A DNA stretch of 64,000 nucleotides. It comes from DASRHT01 sp035293765 (GTDB lineage Bacteria > Chloroflexota > Ktedonobacteria > Ktedonobacterales > Ktedonobacteraceae). Location of the stretch: the NCBI GenBank assembly GCA_035293765.1, contig DATGMF010000074.1:124001-188000 (forward strand), read 5' to 3'. How positions within the stretch are numbered: position 1 is the stretch's first letter; each line of letters opens with the position of its first letter. A program made the translations under genes and the position numbers. This document shows, piece after piece, positions 8,869 to 16,002 of the stretch. The notes beneath the pieces were generated by a model. It made no database searches, was not told the origin of the DNA, and saw only the letters and a program-made list of their open reading frames with translations.

Positions 8869-9069
8869 TTATTCATCGTCCTTTCTATCACGATATTGTC
8901 TCTTTTGTTCCTCAATATAGTTCTCAATGTCTTGACGCTGAAATCGCCATTGTCCGCCAATCTTGAAACCTGGAATTTGCCCCTGACCTGCTAAGCGAAT
9001 GACCGTTCGTGGATGTATACGGAGCAGTCTCCCTACTTCTTCAGCGTCAAGGATATCATCTGTTGCCAT
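8869..9069 (-). CDS. excisionase-family HTH DNA-binding protein
   Basis: A 66-residue protein consisting of one MerR/excisionase-type helix-turn-helix: LDAEEVGRLLRIHPRTVIRL, then GQIPGFKIGGQWRFQRQDIE, which is the classic HTH_17 pattern with the Gly-Gly-x-Trp-Arg wing. The C-terminus is charged. The ATG at 9069 has GGGGAG at a normal distance; an in-frame ATG 8 codons upstream is less likely. It lies beside the TnpB element, transcribed away from it, so it may regulate a neighbour or be a relic of a mobile element. Confidence 0.75.
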   Translation of the reverse strand: MATDDILDAEEVGRLLRIHPRTVIRLAGQGQIPGFKIGGQWRFQRQDIENYIEEQKRQYRDRKDDE

Positions 9070-9240
9070 GAGTAAGACTCTCCCCTTTTTCAAAAGTATG
9101 TCTGAATTGTACTCTTATCTCTTGCTAATGTCAATCTCTTCCAGTTTAGCAGAATAATTTTAAATTATCTGAATTGTTACGAAAAAGTATTGATTTTCTT
9201 AGTTGTCTAAGATATACTTATTCATGCGAGTAAGAAAATA

Positions 9241-9269
9241 CTGGCTAGGTGCTACGAACACCTAGCCAG
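9241..9269. repeat. perfect hairpin, left flank of the TnpB element
   Basis: CTGGCTAGGTG at 9241-9251 pairs perfectly with CACCTAGCCAG at 9259-9269 across a 7-base loop. It could be the left-end hairpin of the element or a transcription signal in the leader of the gene at 9373. A further GAGAGTC/GACTCTC pair follows between 9272 and 9312. Confidence 0.5.
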
Positions 9270-9372
9270 CAATGAGAGTCCAATCAGCGTTAACCGTAAC
9301 CTAGACTCTCAAGTGGGGATGATACCTGCATGAGAGTCCGATGTCAAGCCTGCGCAAAGGAGGCGCACCATC

Positions 9373-9762
9373 ATGTTAGAGCAAGTGCAGGTCCCAACCA
9401 CCACTCTTTCTCCCGTTGATCTCGCTGAATGCGAAAAAACCATTGCCGACCTTGCCGAATGCGGTATTACCGCACAGCGAGACGGCGATGCGATTGCCCT
9501 CATCGGTGCGTATGTGGAACTCCACCTTCCCGCATTTGACTTACTCACCTCAGAGACGTATGCCGCTGGCTACGGCTGCGGACAGCAGCAGTGCCGCCAA
9601 AGCATCCAGGCCGATCTCTCCGTCTCCCTCTCTGATCAGGACTTTACCCGTCGCATTGATCAAGCCATTCCCGCCACGCTGTCACCCGAAGACCATCACA
9701 GGTGGCGAGCAGGCTTTCTCACGGGATGGGTGATGCAGTGGTACCAGGAATGGAGCAACTGA
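9373..9762 (+). CDS. hypothetical passenger protein of the TnpB element
   Basis: A 129-residue acidic soluble protein I do not recognise. A strong AAAGGAGG stands before its ATG. It has a central Ala/Leu-rich helix region, two Cys in GYGCGQQQC, and a Trp-rich C-terminus (HHRWRAGFLTGWVMQWYQEW). It is first of three genes ending in tnpB, with one base between its stop and the next ATG, so they are one transcript. Possible roles include control of the element, but no evidence beyond linkage exists. Confidence 0.65.
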   Translation: MLEQVQVPTTTLSPVDLAECEKTIADLAECGITAQRDGDAIALIGAYVELHLPAFDLLTSETYAAGYGCGQQQCRQSIQADLSVSLSDQDFTRRIDQAIPATLSPEDHHRWRAGFLTGWVMQWYQEWSN

Positions 9763-9763
9763 G

Positions 9764-9970
9764 ATGGCACGACAGCAACATCCTATCAGCTATCAGCTTG
9801 GGCAGCATACCCTGGAATGGTCAGACGATGCACAACTCACGCTCGGAAACGAGACGGTTGCCATCGAACTGGAGCAGGAGGAAGCGTATCGGTTACATCT
9901 CGTGCTGCAATCCCTCTTCATGCAGCAAGACCACCCAACGAGCAAGGGCACCCTGTATGCAACTTGTTGA
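9764..9970 (+). CDS. small hypothetical passenger protein of the TnpB element
   Basis: A 68-residue acidic protein with predicted beta strands at the N-terminus (ISYQLGQHTLEWSDDAQLTL) and a Glu-rich helix (IELEQEEAYRLHLVLQSLFM). It starts one base after the preceding stop and its end overlaps the tnpB start by 14 bases, which suggests translational coupling. No known family recognised. Confidence 0.55.
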   Translation: MARQQHPISYQLGQHTLEWSDDAQLTLGNETVAIELEQEEAYRLHLVLQSLFMQQDHPTSKGTLYATC

Positions 9971-11207
9971 GCAGCATGTGATCAGCCGCAGCGACCCGCG
10001 CTTTGCCGCCATCGATGCGGCTGCCTTCCAATCGAAGAACCTGTACAATGCCGCGCTCTATGAGATATGGCAAGCCTTCATCCATCACGGGACGTACCTC
10101 AATTACAGCGAGATGGACAAACGGATGCAGTCCCATGAAGCCTATCGGGCGCTTCCGACCAAAGTGAGTCAGCAGGTGTTGCGGCTGCTTGACAAAAACT
10201 GGACGTCCTTTTTTGAGGCGTTAGAGGCGTACAAGGAAGACTCATCTAAGTTCACCGGACGGCCACGGCTTCCCAAGTACAAGCACAAAACGGAAGGCCG
10301 CAATATCCTCGTCTACACGCTGCAAGCCTTACGGGGAGGCCAGAGCAAGAAGGGGATACGAGGGCGTATTCGACCATCGGGACTGCCCATTGAGGTGAAG
10401 ACCCGACAAAAGGACATCAATCAAGTCCGTATTGTTCCCCGCCACGGCTATTATGTGGTGGAAGTTGTTTACAGCAAAGAGCCTGTTCAGGCACAGGTAG
10501 ACCCGTCCTTCTGCATCGCCATTGATCTTGGCGTGACGAACTTAGCGGCGATAACATCAAACCGAGAGGGCTTTGTCCCTCGCCTGGTTAACGGTCGCAT
10601 GCTTAAAGCCAGAAATCAATGGTACAACAAACGGATGAAAGAGTTACAGTTGTGTCTTCCTAAAGCAGAGCGAGAGCGCGTCACCAAGCAGATGCAGCGC
10701 ATCACGAACAAGCGCAACCGGCAGGTGGATCACTATCTACATGCTGCCAGCAAAGCCATTATCGACCTGATGGTCAAAGAAGGGGCTGGCACGCTTATCA
10801 TCGGCAAAAATCCGCTCTGGAAACAAGAGGTGGAGAACGGGCGGCGTAACAATCAGAACTTTGTGAATATTCCGCACGCAAGGTTGATTGATATGCTTAC
10901 CTATAAAGCCGCGCTTGTTGGTATCCAGGTGGAGGTACAGGAAGAGAGCTATACCAGCAAAGCCAGTTTCCTGGACTTGGACCCCATCCCGACGTATCAT
11001 CCCAATGATGAGACGGAATACACCTTTAGCGGCAAGCGCATTGGGCGAAGAAACCGCCTGTATCGTGCCAAAGGCGGACGTAAGATCTGCGCCGACGTCA
11101 ACGGGTCCTATAACATTTTACGCAAACGTAAGCCTGATGCCTTCTCGAAGGCAAAGGGAGTAGCGGCCTATGTAGTTCAGCCCTTGCGGTTAGCGATAAC
11201 CGTCTAA
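9957..11207 (+). CDS. tnpB: TnpB-family RNA-guided nuclease, variant catalytic centre
   Basis: A 416-residue TnpB. RuvC-I is IAIDLGVTNLAAI (Asp190) and RuvC-III is ICADVNGSYNILRK (Asp380). The usual RuvC-II Glu position reads LIIGKNPLWKQ (281-290) with no acidic residue, and the TSQ-CxxCG zinc ribbon is replaced by SYTSKASFLDLDPIPTYHPN without any Cys; Glu329 or Glu330 just before SYTS could supply the missing acid. The N-terminal YNAALYEIWQ and FFEALEAY segments match the WED/REC part. TnpB cuts DNA guided by an RNA made from the element's right end. ATG 9957 gives the family length; longer reading upstream covers the two passenger genes in another frame. Confidence 0.85.
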   Translation: MQLVEQHVISRSDPRFAAIDAAAFQSKNLYNAALYEIWQAFIHHGTYLNYSEMDKRMQSHEAYRALPTKVSQQVLRLLDKNWTSFFEALEAYKEDSSKFTGRPRLPKYKHKTEGRNILVYTLQALRGGQSKKGIRGRIRPSGLPIEVKTRQKDINQVRIVPRHGYYVVEVVYSKEPVQAQVDPSFCIAIDLGVTNLAAITSNREGFVPRLVNGRMLKARNQWYNKRMKELQLCLPKAERERVTKQMQRITNKRNRQVDHYLHAASKAIIDLMVKEGAGTLIIGKNPLWKQEVENGRRNNQNFVNIPHARLIDMLTYKAALVGIQVEVQEESYTSKASFLDLDPIPTYHPNDETEYTFSGKRIGRRNRLYRAKGGRKICADVNGSYNILRKRKPDAFSKAKGVAAYVVQPLRLAITV

Positions 11208-11288
11208 ATCAAACAAACGATGTGGGGTCGAGAGATGTCCACGTTTTTTGGAACTATGCAAACATTGCCAGCTCCTTTAGATCAATTT

Positions 11289-11319
11289 CTATATTAGTGT
11301 ATTCTAGACACTAATATAG
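11289..11319. repeat. perfect AT-rich hairpin, right flank of the TnpB element
   Basis: CTATATTAGTGT (11289-11300) pairs perfectly with ACACTAATATAG (11308-11319) across a 7-base loop. It is a candidate right-end hairpin of the element, or an operator upstream of the DinB gene. Confidence 0.5.
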
Positions 11320-11515
11320 CCTGAACAATTCCCGTTGTCAAGCTTTTTGGGGGATAATGGGATGGAAAGGAGAAGTTATACGAACAATTTGCGCAAGCCA
11401 GAAGAAGTTTCGTACCTGTTTTCCGTTCTATACTGCCTGTAGTTACCGCAAACGGTAGCTGGTCATGTGTGTCGGATGTCGGGCACACTAGTAAAAAGGA
11501 AACGAGGACCTCATT

Positions 11516-12034
11516 ATGGCAACGGAACAGGCGCTTTCACTCATCACTTTTTATGCTGGCTGGGCTGGTTTCCAGCGCAATCTGGTTAAAGTTATCGCGC
11601 CGCTTACTCCTGAACAACTGGCTTTACGCGCCGCGCCGCATCACTGGTCGATAGGGATGGTGGCGCAGCATATCATTGCCAATCGTGTCTGGTGGTTCCA
11701 GATGTGGCTGGGCCAGGGAAGTCCTGAGCTCGCTCCCCTGGCAAGCTGGGAACCGATGGACCGGGAAGAGCTGCCCGCGCACGATGCGGCTGAACTGGTG
11801 GCCGCGCTGAATTCCACCTGGCAGATGATCGAGAACGCGCTGTCCCACTGGACTCCTGCCGATCTTGAATATGTTGTGCCCCAACCGGAAGCTTTAGAAG
11901 AAGCATGGCGGCAGATATTCGTCGATCTGACGCGGCAGTGGATTATCTGGCATGTGCTCGAACATGAGATCCTCCACGGAGGAGAGCTTTCCCTGGCTCT
12001 GGGCACTTATGGCCTGAAAGCCATCTATGACTGA
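11516..12034 (+). CDS. DinB-family protein
   Basis: A 172-residue DinB-like four-helix protein. The pattern ALSLITFYAGWAGFQRNLVK, then HHWSIGMVAQHIIANRVWWF in the second helix and WHVLEHEILHGGELSLALG near the C-terminus, gives three His positions expected for the metal site. Members are thought to be metal-dependent thiol transferases or hydrolases, often stress induced. It has GAGGACC upstream. It precedes the ArsR/AHSA1 operon but is separated from it by that operon's own promoter. Confidence 0.8.
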   Translation: MATEQALSLITFYAGWAGFQRNLVKVIAPLTPEQLALRAAPHHWSIGMVAQHIIANRVWWFQMWLGQGSPELAPLASWEPMDREELPAHDAAELVAALNSTWQMIENALSHWTPADLEYVVPQPEALEEAWRQIFVDLTRQWIIWHVLEHEILHGGELSLALGTYGLKAIYD

Positions 12035-12070
12035 CGCAAGGCCATGCGAAAATGTAATCAAGAAATTGCT

Positions 12071-12108
12071 TTATAAACCATTGACTTAATTAAGTCAATG
12101 GTTTATAA
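12071..12108. promoter_or_regulatory. 38-bp perfect palindrome, ArsR-type operator
   Basis: The half-site TTATAAACCATTGACTTAA (12071-12089) is followed directly by its exact reverse complement (12090-12108). It covers the spacer and -10 region of the promoter for the ArsR gene, so a homodimeric repressor binding here would block RNA polymerase; autoregulation by the ArsR protein is the natural reading. Confidence 0.75.
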
Positions 12109-12109
12109 T
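12081..12109 (+). promoter_or_regulatory. sigma-70-type promoter of the arsR-AHSA1 operon
   Basis: TTGACT (12081-12086) and TATAAT (12104-12109) are 17 bases apart. The ATG of the regulator begins 7 bases after the -10 box, so the mRNA would start at or near the first codon: a leaderless transcript. Confidence 0.75.
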
Positions 12110-12115
12110 TATTAC

Positions 12116-12436
12116 ATGGATATATTCGTTGCGCTTGCTGATCCTACGAGAAGGAACATTTTAGAGATGCTTGCCGATAGCGGGGAGTTATCTGCCAGCG
12201 CTATCTATGAGCGATTTCCTGTGAGTCCACAGGCGATCTCACAGCATCTCAAAGTCTTGCGTGAAGCAGAGCTGGTGGTGATGGAAAAACGGGCGCAAAA
12301 ACGCCTGTACCGCCTCAATACGCAGACGCTATCCCAGTTTGAAACGTGGGTTCAGCAGACGCAGCGGAGGTGGAGTGAACGCTTTGAAGCGCTGGACGCA
12401 GTACTTGAAGCTGAAAAGAAGAAGAAAGGTGAATAG
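12116..12436 (+). CDS. ArsR-family transcriptional repressor
   Basis: A 106-residue winged-helix protein: VALADPTRRNILEMLADSGE, then SASAIYERFPVSPQAISQHL as the recognition helix, LVVMEKRAQKRLYRL as the wing. It has no Cys metal site, so it belongs to the non-metal type found next to AHSA1 proteins. The ATG at 12116 starts at the conserved MDIFVALADPTR; no Shine-Dalgarno is present, in keeping with a leaderless mRNA. The protein overlaps no other gene and is followed after 5 bases by the AHSA1 gene. It probably represses its own operon through the palindrome upstream. Confidence 0.9.
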   Translation: MDIFVALADPTRRNILEMLADSGELSASAIYERFPVSPQAISQHLKVLREAELVVMEKRAQKRLYRLNTQTLSQFETWVQQTQRRWSERFEALDAVLEAEKKKKGE

Positions 12437-12441
12437 CAATT

Positions 12442-12927
12442 ATGGCAACAAAAACAACCAGAGTGATTGCAGAGCCGGGGAAGCAAGAAATGCTCGTTAC
12501 GCGCGAATTCGATGCGCCGCGCGAGCTGGTTTTTAAAGCTTTCACCGATCCAGAGCTTGTGCCGCAATGGTGGGGGCCGAGACGCCTTTCGACCTGCGTT
12601 GATAAAATGGATGTGCGATCCGGCGGTCAGTGGCGCTTCGTTCATCGTGACGCCGAGGGCAACGAATACGGGTTCCACGGCACGTATCACGAAGTCCTTG
12701 CACCCGAGCGCATTATTGACACCTTTGAGTTTGAAGGGTTACCAGAAGCGGGGCATGTTGCGCTGGAGACGCTGAAGCTCGAAGCATTGCCTGGAGGGAG
12801 AACCAGACTCACGACTCAATCTGTGTTCCAGTCGGTCGCCGACCGCGATGGCGCGCTTCAGAGTGGCATGGTAAGGGGTATTGATGAAACCTATGAGCGC
12901 CTGGGAGAGTTGCTAAAGAAGATGTAG
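12442..12927 (+). CDS. AHSA1/SRPBCC-domain protein
   Basis: A 161-residue START-like protein of the AHSA1 group: LVTREFDAPRELVFKAFTDP, PQWWGPRRLSTCVDKMDVR, GGQWRFVHRDAEGNEYGFHG and the C-terminal helix MVRGIDETYERLGELL are all typical. These small helix-grip proteins bind hydrophobic ligands; the bacterial members next to ArsR have no proven ligand. It is the second gene of the ArsR operon and its Shine-Dalgarno lies within the end of arsR. Confidence 0.9.
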   Translation: MATKTTRVIAEPGKQEMLVTREFDAPRELVFKAFTDPELVPQWWGPRRLSTCVDKMDVRSGGQWRFVHRDAEGNEYGFHGTYHEVLAPERIIDTFEFEGLPEAGHVALETLKLEALPGGRTRLTTQSVFQSVADRDGALQSGMVRGIDETYERLGELLKKM

Positions 12928-12955
12928 AAGCTTTTGAGTGCGTCTGTTCTTGAGA

Positions 12956-12979
12956 GGAGGGCGAAAGCTCTCCTTTTTT
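12956..12979 (+). terminator. intrinsic terminator of the arsR-AHSA1 operon
   Basis: GGAGGGC (12956-12962), a GAAA tetraloop and GCTCTCC (12967-12973) form a 7-bp stem with one G-T pair, followed by six T residues. Confidence 0.8.
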
Positions 12980-13010
12980 GTTGTTAGAAATGAGGGTATT
13001 GAGTGGAAAC

Positions 13011-13802
13011 CTACTTAAATGCTTTGACGATGGGAAGGGCCTGGCAGATAAAGTCGGCGGTCAATTCGAACGAGAAGAGTCCGGTGTTGATCAGCAGATG
13101 ATAGAGGTCGGACTGACGACCATCCGAGCCATAGTGGCGGCGCAGATAGCTTTGATGTTCGTAATCGCGCTGCTCAACCAGGCGTGTGGCCTGGGCATAG
13201 TCGAGATTGAAGCGCTGCATAATGTTCTCGATGCGCTGGGGAAGGGGAGAGAAGATGGAGATATGGAGCGTGCGGGGGACGCTATGCAGCAAAAATTGCG
13301 ACCCGCGCCCGACGATAACGGCGTTCCCCTGAGAAGCTGCCTCCAGAATGACCCTTTGCGTCAATTGTAGATATGCCTGCTCCTTCGATTGCGTCAGGAC
13401 GAATGCCGGTTGCAGCAGCGCGCCATAGCCGATATTGAACGGGTTGCTGGCTCGGACCGCCTCAAGCAGGTGTCCGACCATTCCAGCGGTCTGCTCATCC
13501 TGGCGAGCGGCCTGCTCCACATCGACTCCTAATCGACGCGCCACCTCATTGATGATCTCTTGATCAACGTACTGCAATCCGGCCTTTTGCGCCACCAGCC
13601 GGGCAACGGTAGCTCCTCCGCTGCCAAACTGGCGTGAGATCGTCACCACAACCGTCTCTGCTGGAGGAACACCTTCCGGCATTGGTTCCCCTTGCCACGC
13701 GGTCTCTGGCAATACTCTGGTTTCTTTTGGAGCGGAGCCCTTTGGGGCCTGTTGTTCCGGCTGTACCTGCGGCTGCGCGCGACCTCCGAATAGGGATGCC
13801 AT
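13011..13802 (-). CDS. cytidylate-kinase-like P-loop protein
   Basis: A 263-residue protein of the cytidylate kinase-like family (PF13189). Residues 1-48 are Pro/Gln/Glu-rich and probably disordered. The kinase core begins VVVTISRQFGSGGATVARLV, with the P-loop variant ISRQFGSGGA, then YVDQEIINEVARRLGV, AVIVGRGSQFLL and LHISIFSPLPQRIENI; the lid contains RDYEHQSYLRRHYG. Members are nucleotide or unknown small-molecule kinases. It is a single gene, transcribed towards the ArsR operon. Substrate not known. Confidence 0.8.
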   Translation of the reverse strand: MASLFGGRAQPQVQPEQQAPKGSAPKETRVLPETAWQGEPMPEGVPPAETVVVTISRQFGSGGATVARLVAQKAGLQYVDQEIINEVARRLGVDVEQAARQDEQTAGMVGHLLEAVRASNPFNIGYGALLQPAFVLTQSKEQAYLQLTQRVILEAASQGNAVIVGRGSQFLLHSVPRTLHISIFSPLPQRIENIMQRFNLDYAQATRLVEQRDYEHQSYLRRHYGSDGRQSDLYHLLINTGLFSFELTADFICQALPIVKAFK

Positions 13803-13927
13803 TAGCTCATCCTTTATATATTCAATCAGGGTAAAGTATTATAGCACCTTTATTGTATAGCATGCTAGAACAATGATGCAAATAGAGGTGTGTTCAGGGT
13901 AGCAATGTTCAAAAAAGCCAGGGATAG

Positions 13928-14437
13928 CTACTGCGGGAGGTTAAGCGCTTCTGCCCGCGCTTTCAAATTCTCTGCAACCGCATTAAAGCCGCGCTGCAAG
14001 TCCTTGCCAAGCGTGATTTTTAATGCGGGGGCGAGGAGGCCCGTAAATGCTTCTCGGGTCCAATATTGGGTTGTATTAGCATCAATGGGGGTGAGCGTCT
14101 GGAATCGCTCGCCTCGCAGCAACCAGCCTGGCGAACGTGTCTTCCATGCCAGCAGACGCATGGGCTCAATTGCGGTAATCGTCTCAATACTTTTCACCTG
14201 GAGCCGTTTATTCATGCGCACGTACATTGTGAGCAGCTCGCCGACCTGGAAAGAGGAGTGCATTACAGGGACAAAGGTATTCCATTCGTGGTAGCGTTCC
14301 AGATCAATCAGAACGGACCAGACGCAATCGAGCGGAGCATTAATAGTGATGGTAGCCTGGACAGCAAACCAGCCGGTGGTATCTGATATGTGCATATCGC
14401 TATTGCAGCCTTTTATGTAGTTAACAAGCCAACTCAT
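13928..14437 (-). CDS. SRPBCC-family (polyketide cyclase/dehydrase-like) protein
   Basis: A 169-residue helix-grip protein: AVQATITINAPLDCVWSVLIDLERYHEWN is the conserved start of the fold (residues about 25-53), followed by strands KSIETITAIEPMRLLAWKT and a long C-terminal helix ending NLKARAEALNLPQ. These proteins bind lipids or aromatic ligands or act as cyclases. The first 20 residues precede the domain and may not be translated; ATG codons within that stretch could serve as the start. Its neighbours give no clue. Confidence 0.75.
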   Translation of the reverse strand: MSWLVNYIKGCNSDMHISDTTGWFAVQATITINAPLDCVWSVLIDLERYHEWNTFVPVMHSSFQVGELLTMYVRMNKRLQVKSIETITAIEPMRLLAWKTRSPGWLLRGERFQTLTPIDANTTQYWTREAFTGLLAPALKITLGKDLQRGFNAVAENLKARAEALNLPQ

Positions 14438-14721
14438 TATTGCAACTTGGCAGCTATTAAATTTTTTTCAAGCCTGGATAATCTGATGTACATAGTATCA
14501 TAGAAATTACCCGTTTGCGCCTTATCAAAAGGCTTTTCCTTGAAATGCTTACACTGTCGTACCGATTACGTGATCTCAACCACCTGGGTGTCGTTTATCT
14601 CCCGAACTTGCCGGGCTCAGAAGGCAAAGCGATTGCTTCTGTTACTTTTTGCGTGTTTCATATACCTTTTCTGTTGGGAAAAGAGCATTAAGGCTCGCCA
14701 AAAAGTGAGATATGGGTCGGA

Positions 14722-14964
14722 TTAATGAGAAGGAGCGTTCGCTGTTTTGTCAGTTCGGCGAAGCCACCAGCGCCGGAAGGCTACCAGCGCCCAGATTGCC
14801 TCGACCACCCCGAATGGCCATGTTCCGGCAAGCCACCCATAGAGCGAGGAGGCTGCACAGGCCAGGGCGAAGACAAGAACCCACCAGGAAGAGCGATGTT
14901 CGAGCGTATAAGAGAGCAACATGAGTGCTACTGCGCTCGCGCCAAAAAGCGTTAACATGTTCAT
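14722..14964 (-). CDS. small integral membrane protein
   Basis: An 80-residue protein with two to three hydrophobic segments (LTLFGASAVALMLLSYTL, WWVLVFALACAASSLYGWLA and FGVVEAIWALVAF) and a basic C-terminus. The pattern YTLEHRSSWWVL and TWPFGVVEAIWAL is widespread among small bacterial membrane proteins of unknown function. It is divergent from the LysR gene with 95 bases between. The 284 bases between it and the SRPBCC gene hold no recognisable gene. Confidence 0.7.
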   Translation of the reverse strand: MNMLTLFGASAVALMLLSYTLEHRSSWWVLVFALACAASSLYGWLAGTWPFGVVEAIWALVAFRRWWLRRTDKTANAPSH

Positions 14965-15059
14965 AGCCGTAACAACCCCTTTGTCTGTAAGGTTTTATGA
15001 GCAAAATTTTTCTATAATATATAATATATTGGTTATGTCTCTTTCTCAGGGGGGACCTG

Positions 15060-15968
15060 ATGCGTAACATTAATTTGCACCAGTTGGCGACCTTCCAGGT
15101 GGTCGCGAAGTATTGTAGCTATGTGCGGGCGGCTGAAGAGCTGCATTTCAGCCAGCCAGCCGTCTCGGCCCAGATCCGCCAGCTTGAGGAGTCGATGGGC
15201 ATCAAGCTGTTCGACAAAATCGGGCGCAAGACCCATCTGACGCAGGCGGGCGAAGAACTCTATCTTTATAGCCAGAAAATCTTTTCCCTCATTGATGAAA
15301 CGGTAGAGACGATGGAGGCCCTGCGCAGTCCCTATCACGGTCGCCTCAGCGTTGGCGCGGATACAACCGTGGGGACGTATGTGGTGCCGAAAATGCTCGG
15401 AAATTTTCATCAGCTCTACCCCGATGTCGAGATCACTCTGGAGGTGGTCAATCGCGGCTACCTGGTCGATGCGCTGGTGAATAACCGCATCGATATGGTG
15501 ATCATGGGCAAGATCCCGACCGAGGTGCCCGTCTTCGTGGCCCCATTTGCTCCCAACGAACTGGTGCTGGTCGCTCCTCCCACCCATCGCCTTGCTGGTT
15601 GCGTCAAAGTTCCCTTTACCGAGCTGGCGCGCGAGCACTTTCTGCTGCGCGAAGTCGGTTCAGGTACGCGTAGCGCGCTCGAAAGCGCATTTCAAGAGGC
15701 GGGCCTCCCCTTGCAGGTAAGCATGCAGGTGGGGAATAATAGTGCTATCAAGCAAGGAGTCGCGTCCGGGCTGGGCATTGCGTTGATCTCGCGGGTGGCG
15801 CTCGATATGGAGCTGGAGACCAATCGGCTGGTCATTCTTGATGTCGAAGGTTTTCCGATCATGCGGCAGTGGCGGCTGGTGCATTTGAAGGATAAAAATC
15901 TTTCGGCTACAGCTCGTGCCTTTAAGCACTTTATCTTGCAACATACCAGTCAGGCGGTGTATAAATAG
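15060..15968 (+). CDS. LysR-family transcriptional regulator
   Basis: A 302-residue LysR protein. Residues 1-62 are the winged HTH (LHQLATFQVVAKYCSYVRAA, then FSQPAVSAQIRQLEESMG), joined by a linker helix to a periplasmic-binding-like sensor domain (GRLSVGADTTVGTYVVPKML onward to about 295). The shape is that of the CysB/CbbR group. AGGGGGGA precedes the start. It is directly upstream of, and co-directional with, the acyl-CoA dehydrogenase operon (34 bases away), so it probably controls that operon and may be co-transcribed with it. Confidence 0.92.
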   Translation: MRNINLHQLATFQVVAKYCSYVRAAEELHFSQPAVSAQIRQLEESMGIKLFDKIGRKTHLTQAGEELYLYSQKIFSLIDETVETMEALRSPYHGRLSVGADTTVGTYVVPKMLGNFHQLYPDVEITLEVVNRGYLVDALVNNRIDMVIMGKIPTEVPVFVAPFAPNELVLVAPPTHRLAGCVKVPFTELAREHFLLREVGSGTRSALESAFQEAGLPLQVSMQVGNNSAIKQGVASGLGIALISRVALDMELETNRLVILDVEGFPIMRQWRLVHLKDKNLSATARAFKHFILQHTSQAVYK

Positions 15969-16002
15969 AACTGAACAGCGTTCAGCAGGAAGGGAAAAAT
16001 AT

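Larger units (their letters stand above)
9241..11319 (+). mobile_element. TnpB-only (IS1341-like, IS605 superfamily) element with two passenger genes
   Basis: The unit contains two small genes and a tnpB, all on the plus strand. Both sides carry perfect hairpins with 7-base loops: an 11-bp stem at 9241-9269 and a 12-bp stem at 11289-11319. IS200/IS605 elements end in subterminal hairpins, so I use these as provisional limits; the real ends are not proven. No tnpA is present, so it would need one in trans. A 6-bp hairpin (CGGTTA-GCGA-TAACCG, 11187-11202) overlaps the tnpB stop, where guide (omega/re) RNAs of such elements end. The rest of 11208-11515 holds no gene. Confidence 0.5.

Noticed and set aside
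9702..9956. Extended N-terminus of TnpB upstream of 9957
   Set aside because: The added residues overlap two other genes in different frames, are not TnpB-like, and the family start fits 9957.
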